NCBI RefSeq assembly: GCF_001955655.1
Contig: NZ_MSPW01000004.1
Location: 310,001 to 374,000 of the forward strand
Length of the DNA: 64,000 bases
From: Viridibacillus arenosi
GTDB lineage: Bacteria > Bacillota > Bacilli > Bacillales_A > Planococcaceae
Reading direction: 5' to 3'
The translations under genes and the position numbers were made by a program. Position 1 is the first letter of the stretch. Each line of letters opens with the position of its first letter. Positions 1 through 8,673 of the stretch are shown in pieces. Under the pieces are notes generated by a model. It had not been told where the DNA came from. It ran no database searches and worked only from the letters and a program-made list of their open reading frames with translations.

Positions 1-524
1 TCTCATACGGCCGATTTCCACACCAAAGAGGCTTTGGTACATTAAGAAAAGAAGATTTACAACATATTCATTGGGCAATTGAGGTCACTGGACTAGGTGA
101 GCTAAGAGATCGCCCCGTAGAAGCGTTATCAGGAGGACAACGACAGCGCGTATGGATTGCAATGGCCCTTGCACAAGATACGGAAATTTTAATATTGGAT
201 GAACCAACAACGTATTTGGACTTAGCCCATCAACTTGATATTCTCTTATTGCTTAAAAAGTTAAACGAAGAGGAAGGGAAAACGATTGTAATGGTACTGC
301 ATGATTTGAATCATGCATCACGTTTCTCGCATTATATGATTGCGATGAAGGACGGTAAGATTATTACAGAGGGAAAACCGGAAAAAGTAATGAAAAGTGA
401 AAATTTAAAAGCAGTTTTTGATATTAATGCAATATTAATGACATGTCCTTTTAGCCAGAATCCAATTTGCTTATCTTATCAATTGAATAAAGAAACGGAA
501 TGCTTATTGCAAACTGTTGAATAA
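1..524 (+). CDS. Iron-siderophore (FecE/FhuC-type) ABC transporter ATP-binding protein, 5' partial
   Basis: The reading frame is already open at the left edge (codons begin at base 3), so the Walker A part lies outside the window. Visible parts are the post-Q-loop stretch SYGRFPHQ, the ABC signature LSGGQRQR near base 126, Walker B ILILDEPTTYLDLAHQ and the switch histidine in VLHDLNHA. The YGRxPHQ and YLDLAHQ forms are typical of ATPases energising ferric-siderophore and heme uptake. The C-terminal tail carries three cysteines. Two FecCD-type permeases follow 17 bases downstream, so it is the cytoplasmic motor of that importer. The exact siderophore cannot be told. Confidence 0.9.
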   Translation, partial: SYGRFPHQRGFGTLRKEDLQHIHWAIEVTGLGELRDRPVEALSGGQRQRVWIAMALAQDTEILILDEPTTYLDLAHQLDILLLLKKLNEEEGKTIVMVLHDLNHASRFSHYMIAMKDGKIITEGKPEKVMKSENLKAVFDINAILMTCPFSQNPICLSYQLNKETECLLQTVE

Positions 525-541
525 AAGTAAGGAGAAAGAAG

Positions 542-1588
542 ATGTCAGATTCAGTAGAAGAATCAATAGATTTAAAGAAAGTATATAAGGGCTCACGTCC
601 AATTATTGCAACTGTCATATTACTGGGTGGAACGATAGGCCTTTTATTCGCTATAGGATTATCAGTATCATTTGGTGCAGCAGATATTGATTTTGGAACT
701 GTTTGGTCTGCTGTTTTTCAATTTAACCCCAATTTAACTACACACCAAATTATTCAAGATATAAGACTACCAAGAGTTCTTGGGGCAGGTTTAGTAGGAG
801 CGTGTTTTGCTGTAGCAGGTTCTATTATGCAAGGAATGACACGAAACCCATTGGCTGACTCAGGTCTATTGGGATTAAATGCAGGTGCTGCTTTCATGCT
901 TGCTATCTGCTTTGCTTTCTTTCCTGGCTTACCTTATATGTATATTATTTTATTTTCATTTTTTGGAGCAGCTTTAGGTGCTGGCATTGTTTATGGAGTG
1001 GGTTCTTTAGCAAAGGGTGGTTTAACACCTATGCGTCTTGTATTAGCAGGAGCAGCAGTCAGTGCTTTGCTCGGAGCGCTTAGTGAAGGAATTGCAATTT
1101 ATTATCGCATTGGTCAAGATTTGGCGTTTTGGTATGCAGGTGGTGTTTCGGGTACAAAGTGGGAGCATCTTAAAGTTATGTCTCCTTGGATAATAGCAGC
1201 AATTATTGGTGCAATCATGCTGTCAAAATCAATCACTTTGCTTAGTCTAGGAGACGAAGTGGCGATTGGACTTGGACAACGAACAGGGAGGATAAAATTC
1301 TTTGGATCAGTTGTCGTATTAGTGTTGGCAGGTGCAGCCGTTTCAGTTGTAGGTGCCGTTGGATTTGTTGGATTAATTGTTCCTCACTTAACGCGTTTTC
1401 TTGTAGGAAGCGATTATCGTTGGATTGTACCTTGTTCAGCAATTTTAGGTAGTCTATTAGTTATATTAGCTGATTTTGCTGCGAGGATGATAAATCCACC
1501 TTATGAAACACCTATAGGAGCATTGATTGCTTTGATTGGCGTTCCATTCTTTCTTTACCTTGCTCGTAAAGGAGGAAAAGAGTTGTGA
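542..1588 (+). CDS. FecCD-family siderophore ABC transporter permease (first subunit)
   Basis: A 348-residue hydrophobic protein with about nine to ten membrane spans, the usual size for this family. It carries the family signature around residues 77-110: RLPRVLGAG, then GSIMQG and NPLADSGLLG. The ATPase-contact region and the late GFVGLIVPH motif (about residue 280) are present. It starts at ATG behind AAGGAGA. It overlaps the next permease by the sequence GTGA, so the two are translated together and presumably form the heterodimeric channel for a ferric siderophore. No substrate-binding protein is inside the window; it may lie upstream. Confidence 0.93.
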   Translation: MSDSVEESIDLKKVYKGSRPIIATVILLGGTIGLLFAIGLSVSFGAADIDFGTVWSAVFQFNPNLTTHQIIQDIRLPRVLGAGLVGACFAVAGSIMQGMTRNPLADSGLLGLNAGAAFMLAICFAFFPGLPYMYIILFSFFGAALGAGIVYGVGSLAKGGLTPMRLVLAGAAVSALLGALSEGIAIYYRIGQDLAFWYAGGVSGTKWEHLKVMSPWIIAAIIGAIMLSKSITLLSLGDEVAIGLGQRTGRIKFFGSVVVLVLAGAAVSVVGAVGFVGLIVPHLTRFLVGSDYRWIVPCSAILGSLLVILADFAARMINPPYETPIGALIALIGVPFFLYLARKGGKEL

Positions 1589-2622
1589 CTGAGGAAAATT
1601 ACATATCTGCTTATCAACAAAAAAAACATCGGAAGAATATCTTGCTTATTCTCACTATTTGTCTACTCATCATTATAATGTTCATGATAAGTATGGGTAC
1701 AGGTTTTATAAGGCTTACCCCAATTGAATTAGTTCGAACATTATTTGGAATGGGGACGGATAAACAGAATATAATCTTGTTTGATTTCAGATTACCACGA
1801 ATCGTTATCTCCATTTTAGTAGGGATGGCATTAGCTGTATCGGGGAGCATATTACAAGGAGTTTCAGGGAACGCATTAGCTGATCCAGGAATTTTAGGTA
1901 TAAATTCAGGAGCAGGTTTAGCAGTCATGTTATTTATTTCGTTCTTTCCAACTACAACAGCAGCACCGGTTTTTTTTCTTCCTATATTAGCGTTTGTAGG
2001 TGCAGCAGCCACAGCTATTCTGATCTATGTACTTGCATATAAACGTGGTGAAGGAATTTCGCCTACAAGGCTATTGCTAACAGGTGTTGCAGTAGCGGCG
2101 GGTATTAGTGCGGCAATGATTGTATTGACATTGAGATTATCACCTGAAAACTACCAATTTGTTGCTATTTGGATGGCAGGTAGTATTTGGGGTTCTAACT
2201 GGAGCTTTGTATTGGCATTATTGCCTTGGATTCTTATTTTATTACCAATCGCTTATTCGAAGGCTCGTGTCTTAAATACATTTAATCTTGGAGAGATACC
2301 TGCTACGGGCCTTGGGCTAGCTATAGAAAAAGAGCGATTAATTTTACTAGCAATTGCAGTTGGCTTAGCTGGTGCAAGCGTATCTGTAAGTGGGGGAATT
2401 GGCTTTATTGGTTTAATTGCACCACATTTAGCACGACAACTAGTGGGTGCAAAACATCAGTATCTCTTACCGACAGCTGCTTTAATAGGTAGCCTTTTGT
2501 TAATAACTGCGGACACGATAGGTAGATGGATATTACAACCATCTGAAATTCCAGCTGGTATTGTCGTTGCAGTTATTGGAGCACCCTATTTCTTATATCT
2601 ACTTGCAAGGTCAAAAGCATAG
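1585..2622 (+). CDS. FecCD-family siderophore ABC transporter permease (second subunit)
   Basis: A 345-residue membrane protein with an N-terminal span at about residues 18-40 and the family motifs RLPRIVISI, GSILQG, NALADPGILG (residues 72-115) and GFIGLIAPH (about 275). It starts at GTG inside the stop codon of the preceding permease (4-base overlap) with an AAAGGAGG ribosome site at about 1568-1575, showing translational coupling. It pairs with the first permease. NAL replaces the commoner NPL in the family motif, a small variation. Confidence 0.93.
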   Translation: MTEENYISAYQQKKHRKNILLILTICLLIIIMFMISMGTGFIRLTPIELVRTLFGMGTDKQNIILFDFRLPRIVISILVGMALAVSGSILQGVSGNALADPGILGINSGAGLAVMLFISFFPTTTAAPVFFLPILAFVGAAATAILIYVLAYKRGEGISPTRLLLTGVAVAAGISAAMIVLTLRLSPENYQFVAIWMAGSIWGSNWSFVLALLPWILILLPIAYSKARVLNTFNLGEIPATGLGLAIEKERLILLAIAVGLAGASVSVSGGIGFIGLIAPHLARQLVGAKHQYLLPTAALIGSLLLITADTIGRWILQPSEIPAGIVVAVIGAPYFLYLLARSKA

Positions 2623-2673
2623 AGTGTGAATTTTGAATATTAAAAAATAATAAGTTTAATAGGAGGATTCAAG

Positions 2674-3732
2674 ATGAATTCAGAAGAATTGTATGATGTA
2701 ACAATTATTGGCGGTGGCCCAGCAGGACTTTTTTCAGCTTTCTATAGTGGCTTAAGAGAAATGAAAACAAAAATTATCGAATTCCAACCTTTTTTGGGAG
2801 GAAAAGTGCATGTGTATCCAGAGAAAATGATCTGGGATATTGGTGGACTGACACCTGTTACAGGTGAACGACTGATAGAACAATTGATTCAGCAGGGAAT
2901 GACTTTCAATCCTAAGTTAGTATTAGGAGAAAAAGTTACGTCAATTAATAAAGGCGAAGATGGGAACTTTATTATTTCAACATCAGCGAACAATAAACAC
3001 TTTTCAAAAACAGTTATTTTAGCTGTTGGGGGCGGTATTATAAATCCAACAAAACTAGATATCGAGGGCGCTGAACGGTTTGAAATTTCAAATTTACATT
3101 ATACTGTCAAATCTCTAGAACGCTTTAAAAACAAAACTGTATTGATTTCAGGTGGCGGAAATGCTGCAATAGATTGGGCGAATGAATTGGAGCCCATTGC
3201 CAAAAAAGTTTACTTAACCTACCGAAAAGATATGTTAAAAGGGCATGAGGCAGAGGTATCACGTCTATTTAATAGTTCAATTGAGTGTTTACTAAATACA
3301 TCAATTGAAAAACTAATTGCCTCAAATGATCACGAACGTATTGAAAAAGTCGAGTTGTTGAGTATTGAAGATGGCAATATTATTCAACTACCTGTTGATG
3401 AAGTTATTATTAATCACGGTTATGATAGAGATAAAGAGCTGACATCAAATAGTGGATTAAATATTGAAATGGCAAATGAATATAGTATTGCAGGAAGTCC
3501 TTTAAGTGAAACGTCTGTAGAAGGTCTATATGCTGCAGGTGATATTTTGAATCATGAAGGAAAGTTACATTTAATTGCAGGTGCATTTCAGGATGCAGCA
3601 AATGCAGTAAATAAAGCAAAGCAATACGTAATACCAGATGCATATGAGTATGGAATGGTGTCATCTCATAATGATATTTTCAAAGAAAAGAATAAGGAAT
3701 TAGTGAAACATTTATACTTAGCGAAAAATTAA
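2674..3732 (+). CDS. Ferredoxin-NADP reductase-like flavoprotein (YumC/IruO type)
   Basis: A 352-residue two-dinucleotide-fold flavoprotein. FAD motif GGGPAGLFSA is at residues 12-21, the NAD(P)H motif SGGGNAAIDWA near residue 160, and the closing FAD motif GLYAAGD near 288. There is no CxxC redox pair, which separates it from thioredoxin reductase and fits type-2 ferredoxin-NADP reductase. Members of this group (IruO in staphylococci) reduce iron in siderophores or heme. Its position 51 bases after the siderophore permeases, with its own AGGAGG site and ahead of a terminator, suggests a ferric-siderophore reductase, but that role is inference. A general ferredoxin reductase is the alternative. 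Confidence 0.82.
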   Translation: MNSEELYDVTIIGGGPAGLFSAFYSGLREMKTKIIEFQPFLGGKVHVYPEKMIWDIGGLTPVTGERLIEQLIQQGMTFNPKLVLGEKVTSINKGEDGNFIISTSANNKHFSKTVILAVGGGIINPTKLDIEGAERFEISNLHYTVKSLERFKNKTVLISGGGNAAIDWANELEPIAKKVYLTYRKDMLKGHEAEVSRLFNSSIECLLNTSIEKLIASNDHERIEKVELLSIEDGNIIQLPVDEVIINHGYDRDKELTSNSGLNIEMANEYSIAGSPLSETSVEGLYAAGDILNHEGKLHLIAGAFQDAANAVNKAKQYVIPDAYEYGMVSSHNDIFKEKNKELVKHLYLAKN

Positions 3733-3769
3733 CTATAAATATAAGCGTTTTTTACCAATGTATTTAAGT

Positions 3770-3825
3770 AACACTAGACTTTGAAACAATTTTTTGTTTT
3801 GGAGCCTAGTGTTTCTTTAATTTTA
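3770..3825 (+). terminator. Intrinsic terminator after the siderophore operon
   Basis: AACACTAG (3770-3777) pairs with CTAGTGTT (3806-3813), with a smaller inner AAACAA/TTGTTT helix, followed by a T-rich tract. Confidence 0.75.
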
Positions 3826-4126
3826 AAGGTATTTTTTTTCATTCTAATTTAATGCATTTATGAGAGGCTTAATTTTGAAATAGGATAAAATTAATTTCAT
3901 TTCCATTAGTTATAAAAATTCACAAAATGTTCACATTTTAAAGGGATACATCAAAACGTTGATGTTCAGCCATTCAACGCGTTAAAGTGGCGAAGATGTC
4001 ATATTTTGAATTGTCGAAAGATTCATAATGTTGTTGACGATTGACTTTTCCCCCTGTAATATAACACTAATTATAGTCACGCTAGATTAATAGAAGTGGT
4101 TACGATTCAAATAGGGGGGATTTCAT
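3826..4126 (+). promoter_or_regulatory. Sigma-A promoter and leader of the TrpX-type ABC operon
   Basis: The gap between the terminator and the lipoprotein gene has no gene. It contains a near-consensus sigma-A promoter, TTGACG (4034-4039), 17-base spacer, TAATAT (4057-4062), placing the start near 4069 and giving a leader of about 58 bases with a G-rich ribosome site (AGGGGGGA) before the ATG. I found no T-box or riboswitch. Short palindromes CATCAAAACGTTGATG and AACGCGTT lie near 3950-3985, upstream of the promoter, and could be operator sites. Confidence 0.7.
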
Positions 4127-5134
4127 ATGAAGAAGGGTTACAAAAAGTTAGCATTTTTATTATTTGCAGCAATGCTAGTATTAGCAGCATGTGGAACCAA
4201 AGATAAATCTGACTCTGGAGGATCAGGCGATTCAGGATCTGAAAAATCAGATGAGAAAACATATAAAATCGGGATTTCTCAATACGTTGAACATCCATCT
4301 TTAAATGAAGCTACTGAAGGATTCAAAAAAGCAATTGAAGATAGCGGTCTTAAAGTAGAATTCAAAATTGAAAACGCACAAGGGGATTCGAGTATTAATA
4401 CAACTGCAGCAAATAATTTAGTTGGTGACGGTATGGATTTAATATTTGCTAATGCAACGCCAAGTGCTCAAGCAGTTGCAGCTGCAACATCTGATATTCC
4501 GGTTCTTTTTACATCTGTAACAGATGCAGTAGGAGCAGAGCTTGTAAAATCAATGGAAGCTCCAGGTGGAAATGTAACAGGAACTCTTGATACACATCCA
4601 GAAGCTATTCCAAGTACAGTGAAGTTTTTAGCTGAAGAACTAAAAGCTAAAAAGATAGGAATGGTTTTCAACTCAGGAGAGCAAAACTCGCGTGTACAAG
4701 TGGATATGGTAAAAGAAGAAGCTAAAAAATTAGGTGTAACAATTGTAGAAGCATCTGTTTCAACATCTGCAGAAGTAAAACAGGCAACTGAATCATTAGT
4801 AGGAAAAGTAGATTCAATCTATATCATTACTGATAACACAGTTGTAACAGCACTTGAATCAGTGTTGGATGTGGCAACTGATAAGAAAATTCCTGTAATG
4901 GTTGGAGAATTAGACTCAGTTAAACGTGGAGGTCTAGGTGCTTACGGCTTTGCGTATTCGGATATTGGTTATGAAGCTGGTGAAATGGCAGTGAAAATCT
5001 TAAAAGATGGTGTAAAACCAGCAAATATCCCAGTGGCATATCCTAAAAACTTAAAATTCGAGATCAACAAGAAAGCAGCTGAACAACTTGGCTTAGACAT
5101 TAAAGACGAATGGAAAGCAGAAGTAGTCGAATAG
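4127..5134 (+). CDS. TrpX-family ABC transporter substrate-binding lipoprotein
   Basis: A 335-residue lipoprotein. The signal peptide ends in the lipobox LAAC (Cys22), followed by a Ser/Gly/Asp-rich linker to about residue 45. The mature part (KIGISQYVEHPSLNE onward) is the periplasmic-binding-like fold of the ABC_sub_bind family (TrpX, COG2984). Relatives in streptococci are linked to tryptophan uptake, and others to unknown ligands; the ligand here is not shown by sequence. First gene of a three-gene transporter operon with permease and ATPase directly after. Confidence 0.88.
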   Translation: MKKGYKKLAFLLFAAMLVLAACGTKDKSDSGGSGDSGSEKSDEKTYKIGISQYVEHPSLNEATEGFKKAIEDSGLKVEFKIENAQGDSSINTTAANNLVGDGMDLIFANATPSAQAVAAATSDIPVLFTSVTDAVGAELVKSMEAPGGNVTGTLDTHPEAIPSTVKFLAEELKAKKIGMVFNSGEQNSRVQVDMVKEEAKKLGVTIVEASVSTSAEVKQATESLVGKVDSIYIITDNTVVTALESVLDVATDKKIPVMVGELDSVKRGGLGAYGFAYSDIGYEAGEMAVKILKDGVKPANIPVAYPKNLKFEINKKAAEQLGLDIKDEWKAEVVE

Positions 5135-5151
5135 ATAGGAGATGATTCTAC

Positions 5152-6174
5152 ATGTTTACAGCAATCTTTGGCTCTGTTGAGCAAGGAATCATCTATGCAA
5201 TTATGGCGCTCGGAGTGTATCTTACATTCCGAGTTTTAGATTTTCCTGATTTAACAGTGGATGGTAGTTTTGTGACAGGTGCTGCAACAGCAGCGACTTT
5301 AATTGTACTTGGTTACCACCCAGCATTGGCAACAGCAGCGGCGATTGTCGCAGGTTTTTTAGCAGGATGTATGACAGGAATACTTCATACGAAGGCGAAA
5401 ATCAATCCTTTGTTATCTGGGATATTAATGATGATTGCTCTTTATTCCATCAATTTACGTATTATGGGGGCAACTACAGAAACCGCAATTGGGCGTCCAA
5501 ACGTACCGCTTTCGAACGTCGATTCACTGTTCACCATTTTCTTTGGCTGGTGGGGTAATTTAGGTATTGATACAGCAATAAATAACACTTTAAGCAGCAT
5601 CGGCATCGAAAATGTTCCAAAAACATGGGGTACATTTTTCATTATGATCATCGTAACTTTTGCGATTAAAATTATTTTCGATAGGTTTTTAAAAACCGAA
5701 GTTGGTTTAGCTATTCGTGCAACCGGTGATAACGACAAAATGATTCGTAGCTTTTCTGCGAATACAGATACATTAATCATTTTAGGGCTGGGTATTTCAA
5801 ATGCTTTGGTTGCATTATCAGGTGCCCTTATTGCGCAGTATACGAAATTTGCAGATGTGAGTATGGGTATAGGGATGATTGTTATCGGTTTAGCTTCTGT
5901 TATTATCGGGGAAGCGATTTTAGGGACGAAAACAATTGTCCGTACAACTTTAGCTGTGATTGTCGGTGCGATTATCTACCGAATTGTAATTGCTATCGCC
6001 CTTCGCGTTGAATTTTTAGATACCGGTGATATGAAGCTTATCACAGCATTAATTGTGGTCGTGGCGTTGATATTGCCTAAATTCTTTGAAAAACGTAAAG
6101 AGCGTGCACGCAAAGCAAAACGTCGAGGAGAACGTACGGTTACTAGTGAACAGGAGGCGAAACATCTTGCTTAA
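5152..6174 (+). CDS. TrpY-type ABC transporter permease
   Basis: A 340-residue integral membrane protein with about nine spans, of the same type as the permease partner of TrpX-family lipoproteins (COG4120). The conserved early stretch VLDFPDLTVDGSF (residues 24-36) is characteristic. The C terminus is strongly basic (KRKERARKAKRRGER) and cytoplasmic. It lies 17 bases after the lipoprotein gene with an AGGAGATGA site, and its last codons overlap the start of the ATPase gene, so all three are one translation unit. Confidence 0.88.
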   Translation: MFTAIFGSVEQGIIYAIMALGVYLTFRVLDFPDLTVDGSFVTGAATAATLIVLGYHPALATAAAIVAGFLAGCMTGILHTKAKINPLLSGILMMIALYSINLRIMGATTETAIGRPNVPLSNVDSLFTIFFGWWGNLGIDTAINNTLSSIGIENVPKTWGTFFIMIIVTFAIKIIFDRFLKTEVGLAIRATGDNDKMIRSFSANTDTLIILGLGISNALVALSGALIAQYTKFADVSMGIGMIVIGLASVIIGEAILGTKTIVRTTLAVIVGAIIYRIVIAIALRVEFLDTGDMKLITALIVVVALILPKFFEKRKERARKAKRRGERTVTSEQEAKHLA

Positions 6175-6964
6175 ACTAGAGGGGATCAACAAAATCTTCA
6201 ACGAAGCAACGCCAGATGAAAAAATTGCCTTAGATAATATTAATCTAGATTTAAAAACAGGTGATTTTGTCACTGTAATTGGTAGTAACGGTGCTGGGAA
6301 ATCTACAATGATGAATATGATTTCGGGAGCTTTATCACCTGATTTTGGTACTGTTGAAATAGACGGAAAAAACGTAACCAAATATCCCGAATATAAACGC
6401 TCTCATTTAATTGGCCGTGTCTTCCAAGACCCAATGGCAGGTACAGCACCAACAATGACCGTAGAAGAGAACTTGGCGATTGCATATTCTCGCAATAAAC
6501 GTCGTGGCTTACGTATAGGAGTCGATAAAAAGAGACGTGAGTTTTTCCGTGAATCATTGGAAGCATTACATCTCAATTTGGAAAACCGTTTAACAGCGAA
6601 AGTAGGCTTACTATCGGGTGGAGAACGACAAGCATTATCTCTACTAATGGCAACATTTACAAAGCCATCAATTTTATTATTAGATGAGCATACAGCTGCA
6701 CTTGATCCTTCACGTGCAGAGCTTATTACGAATTTAACAAAGCAGTTAGTTGAAAAAGATAATCTGACAACATTAATGGTTACCCACAATATGCAACAAG
6801 CGCTTGATTTAGGTAACCGCCTCATAATGATGGATAAAGGCCAAATCATTTTAGAGGTTGACCCAGAAGCGAAAAAAGATTTAACAATCGCCGATTTAAT
6901 GGATGCATTCCAACGTATTCGCGGTGAAAAGCTTGTATCAGACCGAACTCTACTAAGTGTATAG
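6167..6964 (+). CDS. TrpZ-type ABC transporter ATP-binding protein
   Basis: A 265-residue ATPase starting at TTG (6167), chosen because an AGGAGG site sits at 6152-6157 with nine bases spacing. An upstream ATG in the same frame would lie deep in the permease gene. Walker A is GSNGAGKS, the signature is LSGGERQA, Walker B is ILLLDEHTAALD and the switch is VTHNM. The signature and the EHTAALDP form match the COG1101 group that goes with TrpX/TrpY. The first eight bases overlap the permease gene. It is followed by a strong terminator, closing the operon. Confidence 0.9.
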   Translation: MLKLEGINKIFNEATPDEKIALDNINLDLKTGDFVTVIGSNGAGKSTMMNMISGALSPDFGTVEIDGKNVTKYPEYKRSHLIGRVFQDPMAGTAPTMTVEENLAIAYSRNKRRGLRIGVDKKRREFFRESLEALHLNLENRLTAKVGLLSGGERQALSLLMATFTKPSILLLDEHTAALDPSRAELITNLTKQLVEKDNLTTLMVTHNMQQALDLGNRLIMMDKGQIILEVDPEAKKDLTIADLMDAFQRIRGEKLVSDRTLLSV

Positions 6965-6979
6965 TAAGTAGAAATTGCA

Positions 6980-7017
6980 AAGCAGGAACCCTGTCTAAGG
7001 GTGCCTGCTTTTTGTTT
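6980..7017 (+). terminator. Intrinsic terminator of the TrpX-type operon
   Basis: AAGCAGG-A-ACCC (6980-6991) pairs with GGGT-G-CCTGCTT (6999-7010), followed by a T run. Confidence 0.9.
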
Positions 7018-7163
7018 ACCTAAATCGTAAAATCTGATAGCATAGATAGCTTGATATATAAAATAAATCCATAGTATAAAACCGTTTCTTAGCTTCAAGT
7101 AAGAGCAGTATGGTTTATTTATAAATGAAGAACTAATGATTGCCTTCCTTGGAAAGCAGAGAA

Positions 7164-7206
7164 TAAAAAAATGGAGTCTTCTACACTCAGAAGATTCCAT
7201 TTTTTA
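7164..7206 (-). terminator. Terminator of ilvA (bidirectional shape)
   Basis: AAAAAATGGA and TCCATTTTTT enclose an inner TCTTCT/AGAAGA helix. It has A/T tracts on both sides and lies just after the ilvA stop codon on the minus strand. Confidence 0.85.
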
Positions 7207-7212
7207 TGGATA

Positions 7213-8475
7213 TTAAACTAATAGAGCAAATAACGTACTATCATTGTTCACTTCTTTAAATGAGAAACCGTTAAGTTTCATACGGCCAAGTAAACCAGCA
7301 TAATCTTCAGGACGTTTTAACTCGATGCCTACAAGTGCTGGACCACTTTCTTTATTGTTTTTCTTCGTATATTCAAATGTTGTAATATCATCATCTGGAC
7401 CAAGTACTTCACCAAGGAACTGACGAAGTGCACCTGCACGTTGTGGGAAATTGACGATGAAATAGTATAACAGACCTTCATGGATTAAGGATTTCTCTTT
7501 AATTTCTTGCATACGACCGATATCATTGTTACCACCGCTAATAATACAGACTACGGATTTCCCTTTAATCTGGTTTTGATAAGCATCCAGTGCCGCAACT
7601 GGTAAAGCGCCCGCTGGTTCAGCAATAATTGCATGCTTATTGTACAAGCTTAAAATGGTCGTACACACTTTACCTTCAGGAACGGCAATAATATCATCGA
7701 CATACTTTTTGCAAAGTGCATATGTAGTGTCGCCAACACGTTGTACAGCAGCACCATCAACAAATTTTTCGATATAATCTAAGGCAACAGGACCACCGTT
7801 AGCAAAAGCTGCTTTCATACTCGCAGCACCACCGGGCTCAACCCCGATAATTTTAGTTTGAGGGGAAAGGTTTTTAATATAGGCAGATACACCGGCAATT
7901 AAGCCGCCTCCACCAATACTACCAAATACATAGTCAATCGGCTCTTCAATATCATTCATCACTTCTACGGCAACGGTGCCTTGTCCCGAGATTACATCTA
8001 TATCATCGAATGGGTGAATGAAAATATGTTCTTCAGCCTTTGAAAATGCCTGCGCACTTCTAGCAGAATCATCAAAAGTATCGCCTGACAAAATAACCTC
8101 TACAAATTCACGTCCAAACATTTTCACTTGTTCTATTTTTTGAGAAGGAGTAGTTGTTGGCATGAAAATGTGCCCACGGATTCCTAAATTTGCACACGCA
8201 TATGCAACGCCTTGCGCGTGGTTGCCTGCACTTGCACAAACAACACCTTTTTCTCTTGCATCATTCTCGATACTTTTAATTTTATAATAGGCACCTCGTA
8301 GTTTAAAAGAACGTACATGTTGCAAGTCTTCACGTTTTAAATAAACGGTACAACCATACTTTTCAGATAAATATTCATTTTTTTGTAATGGTGTGTGTGC
8401 AACAACATCTTTTAAAAATTGATAAGCAATTAGTACATTTTCCACCTGAACGGTCTTCACATCTGATACTGTCAT
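7213..8475 (-). CDS. ilvA: Threonine dehydratase (threonine ammonia-lyase)
   Basis: Deaminates threonine to 2-oxobutanoate, the first step of isoleucine synthesis, using pyridoxal phosphate. The cofactor lysine is in VRSFKLRGAY, the phosphate-binding glycine loop is GSIGGGGLIAG, and the C-terminal third (from about residue 330) is the single ACT-like regulatory domain normal for the short Gram-positive enzyme. I chose the ATG at 8475 (420 residues) because GGAGG lies upstream of it; the ATG 36 bases further up has no ribosome site. It is a lone gene, away from the ilv-leu cluster, with its own terminator. Confidence 0.93.
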   Translation of the reverse strand: MTVSDVKTVQVENVLIAYQFLKDVVAHTPLQKNEYLSEKYGCTVYLKREDLQHVRSFKLRGAYYKIKSIENDAREKGVVCASAGNHAQGVAYACANLGIRGHIFMPTTTPSQKIEQVKMFGREFVEVILSGDTFDDSARSAQAFSKAEEHIFIHPFDDIDVISGQGTVAVEVMNDIEEPIDYVFGSIGGGGLIAGVSAYIKNLSPQTKIIGVEPGGAASMKAAFANGGPVALDYIEKFVDGAAVQRVGDTTYALCKKYVDDIIAVPEGKVCTTILSLYNKHAIIAEPAGALPVAALDAYQNQIKGKSVVCIISGGNNDIGRMQEIKEKSLIHEGLLYYFIVNFPQRAGALRQFLGEVLGPDDDITTFEYTKKNNKESGPALVGIELKRPEDYAGLLGRMKLNGFSFKEVNNDSTLFALLV

Positions 8476-8602
8476 AATTATTCGTCTAACCTCCGATTCC
8501 TTAAAATGCATTTATTCATTTTAACATATTATTCAAGCTGAATGGACTAAATATTAAGTTAATTCTAAATGTTTCGTTACTTATCGTTTGAGCGGGCAAA
8601 AA

Positions 8603-8637
8603 AGCGTTTCCAACTAGCTTTCAGTTATAATAGAAAG
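8603..8637 (+). promoter_or_regulatory. Candidate promoter of the UvrD-like helicase gene
   Basis: A perfect TATAAT at 8626-8631 with only a weak -35. Transcription from about 8638 would begin just before the in-frame ATGs at 8644 and 8674, which argues against the longer reading frame starting at 8569. Confidence 0.4.
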
Positions 8638-8673
8638 AACAGTATGAATGAACGGAAAGGATTACGAGTACAA

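Noticed and set aside
6086-6166. Upstream extension of the TrpZ-type ATPase
   Set aside because: It would overlap the permease by nearly 90 bases; the TTG at 6167 has a perfect AGGAGG site.
6403-7200. 265-codon minus-strand frame opposite the TrpZ-type ATPase
   Set aside because: Fully overlaps a clear ABC ATPase and its terminator; composition is that of an antisense shadow.
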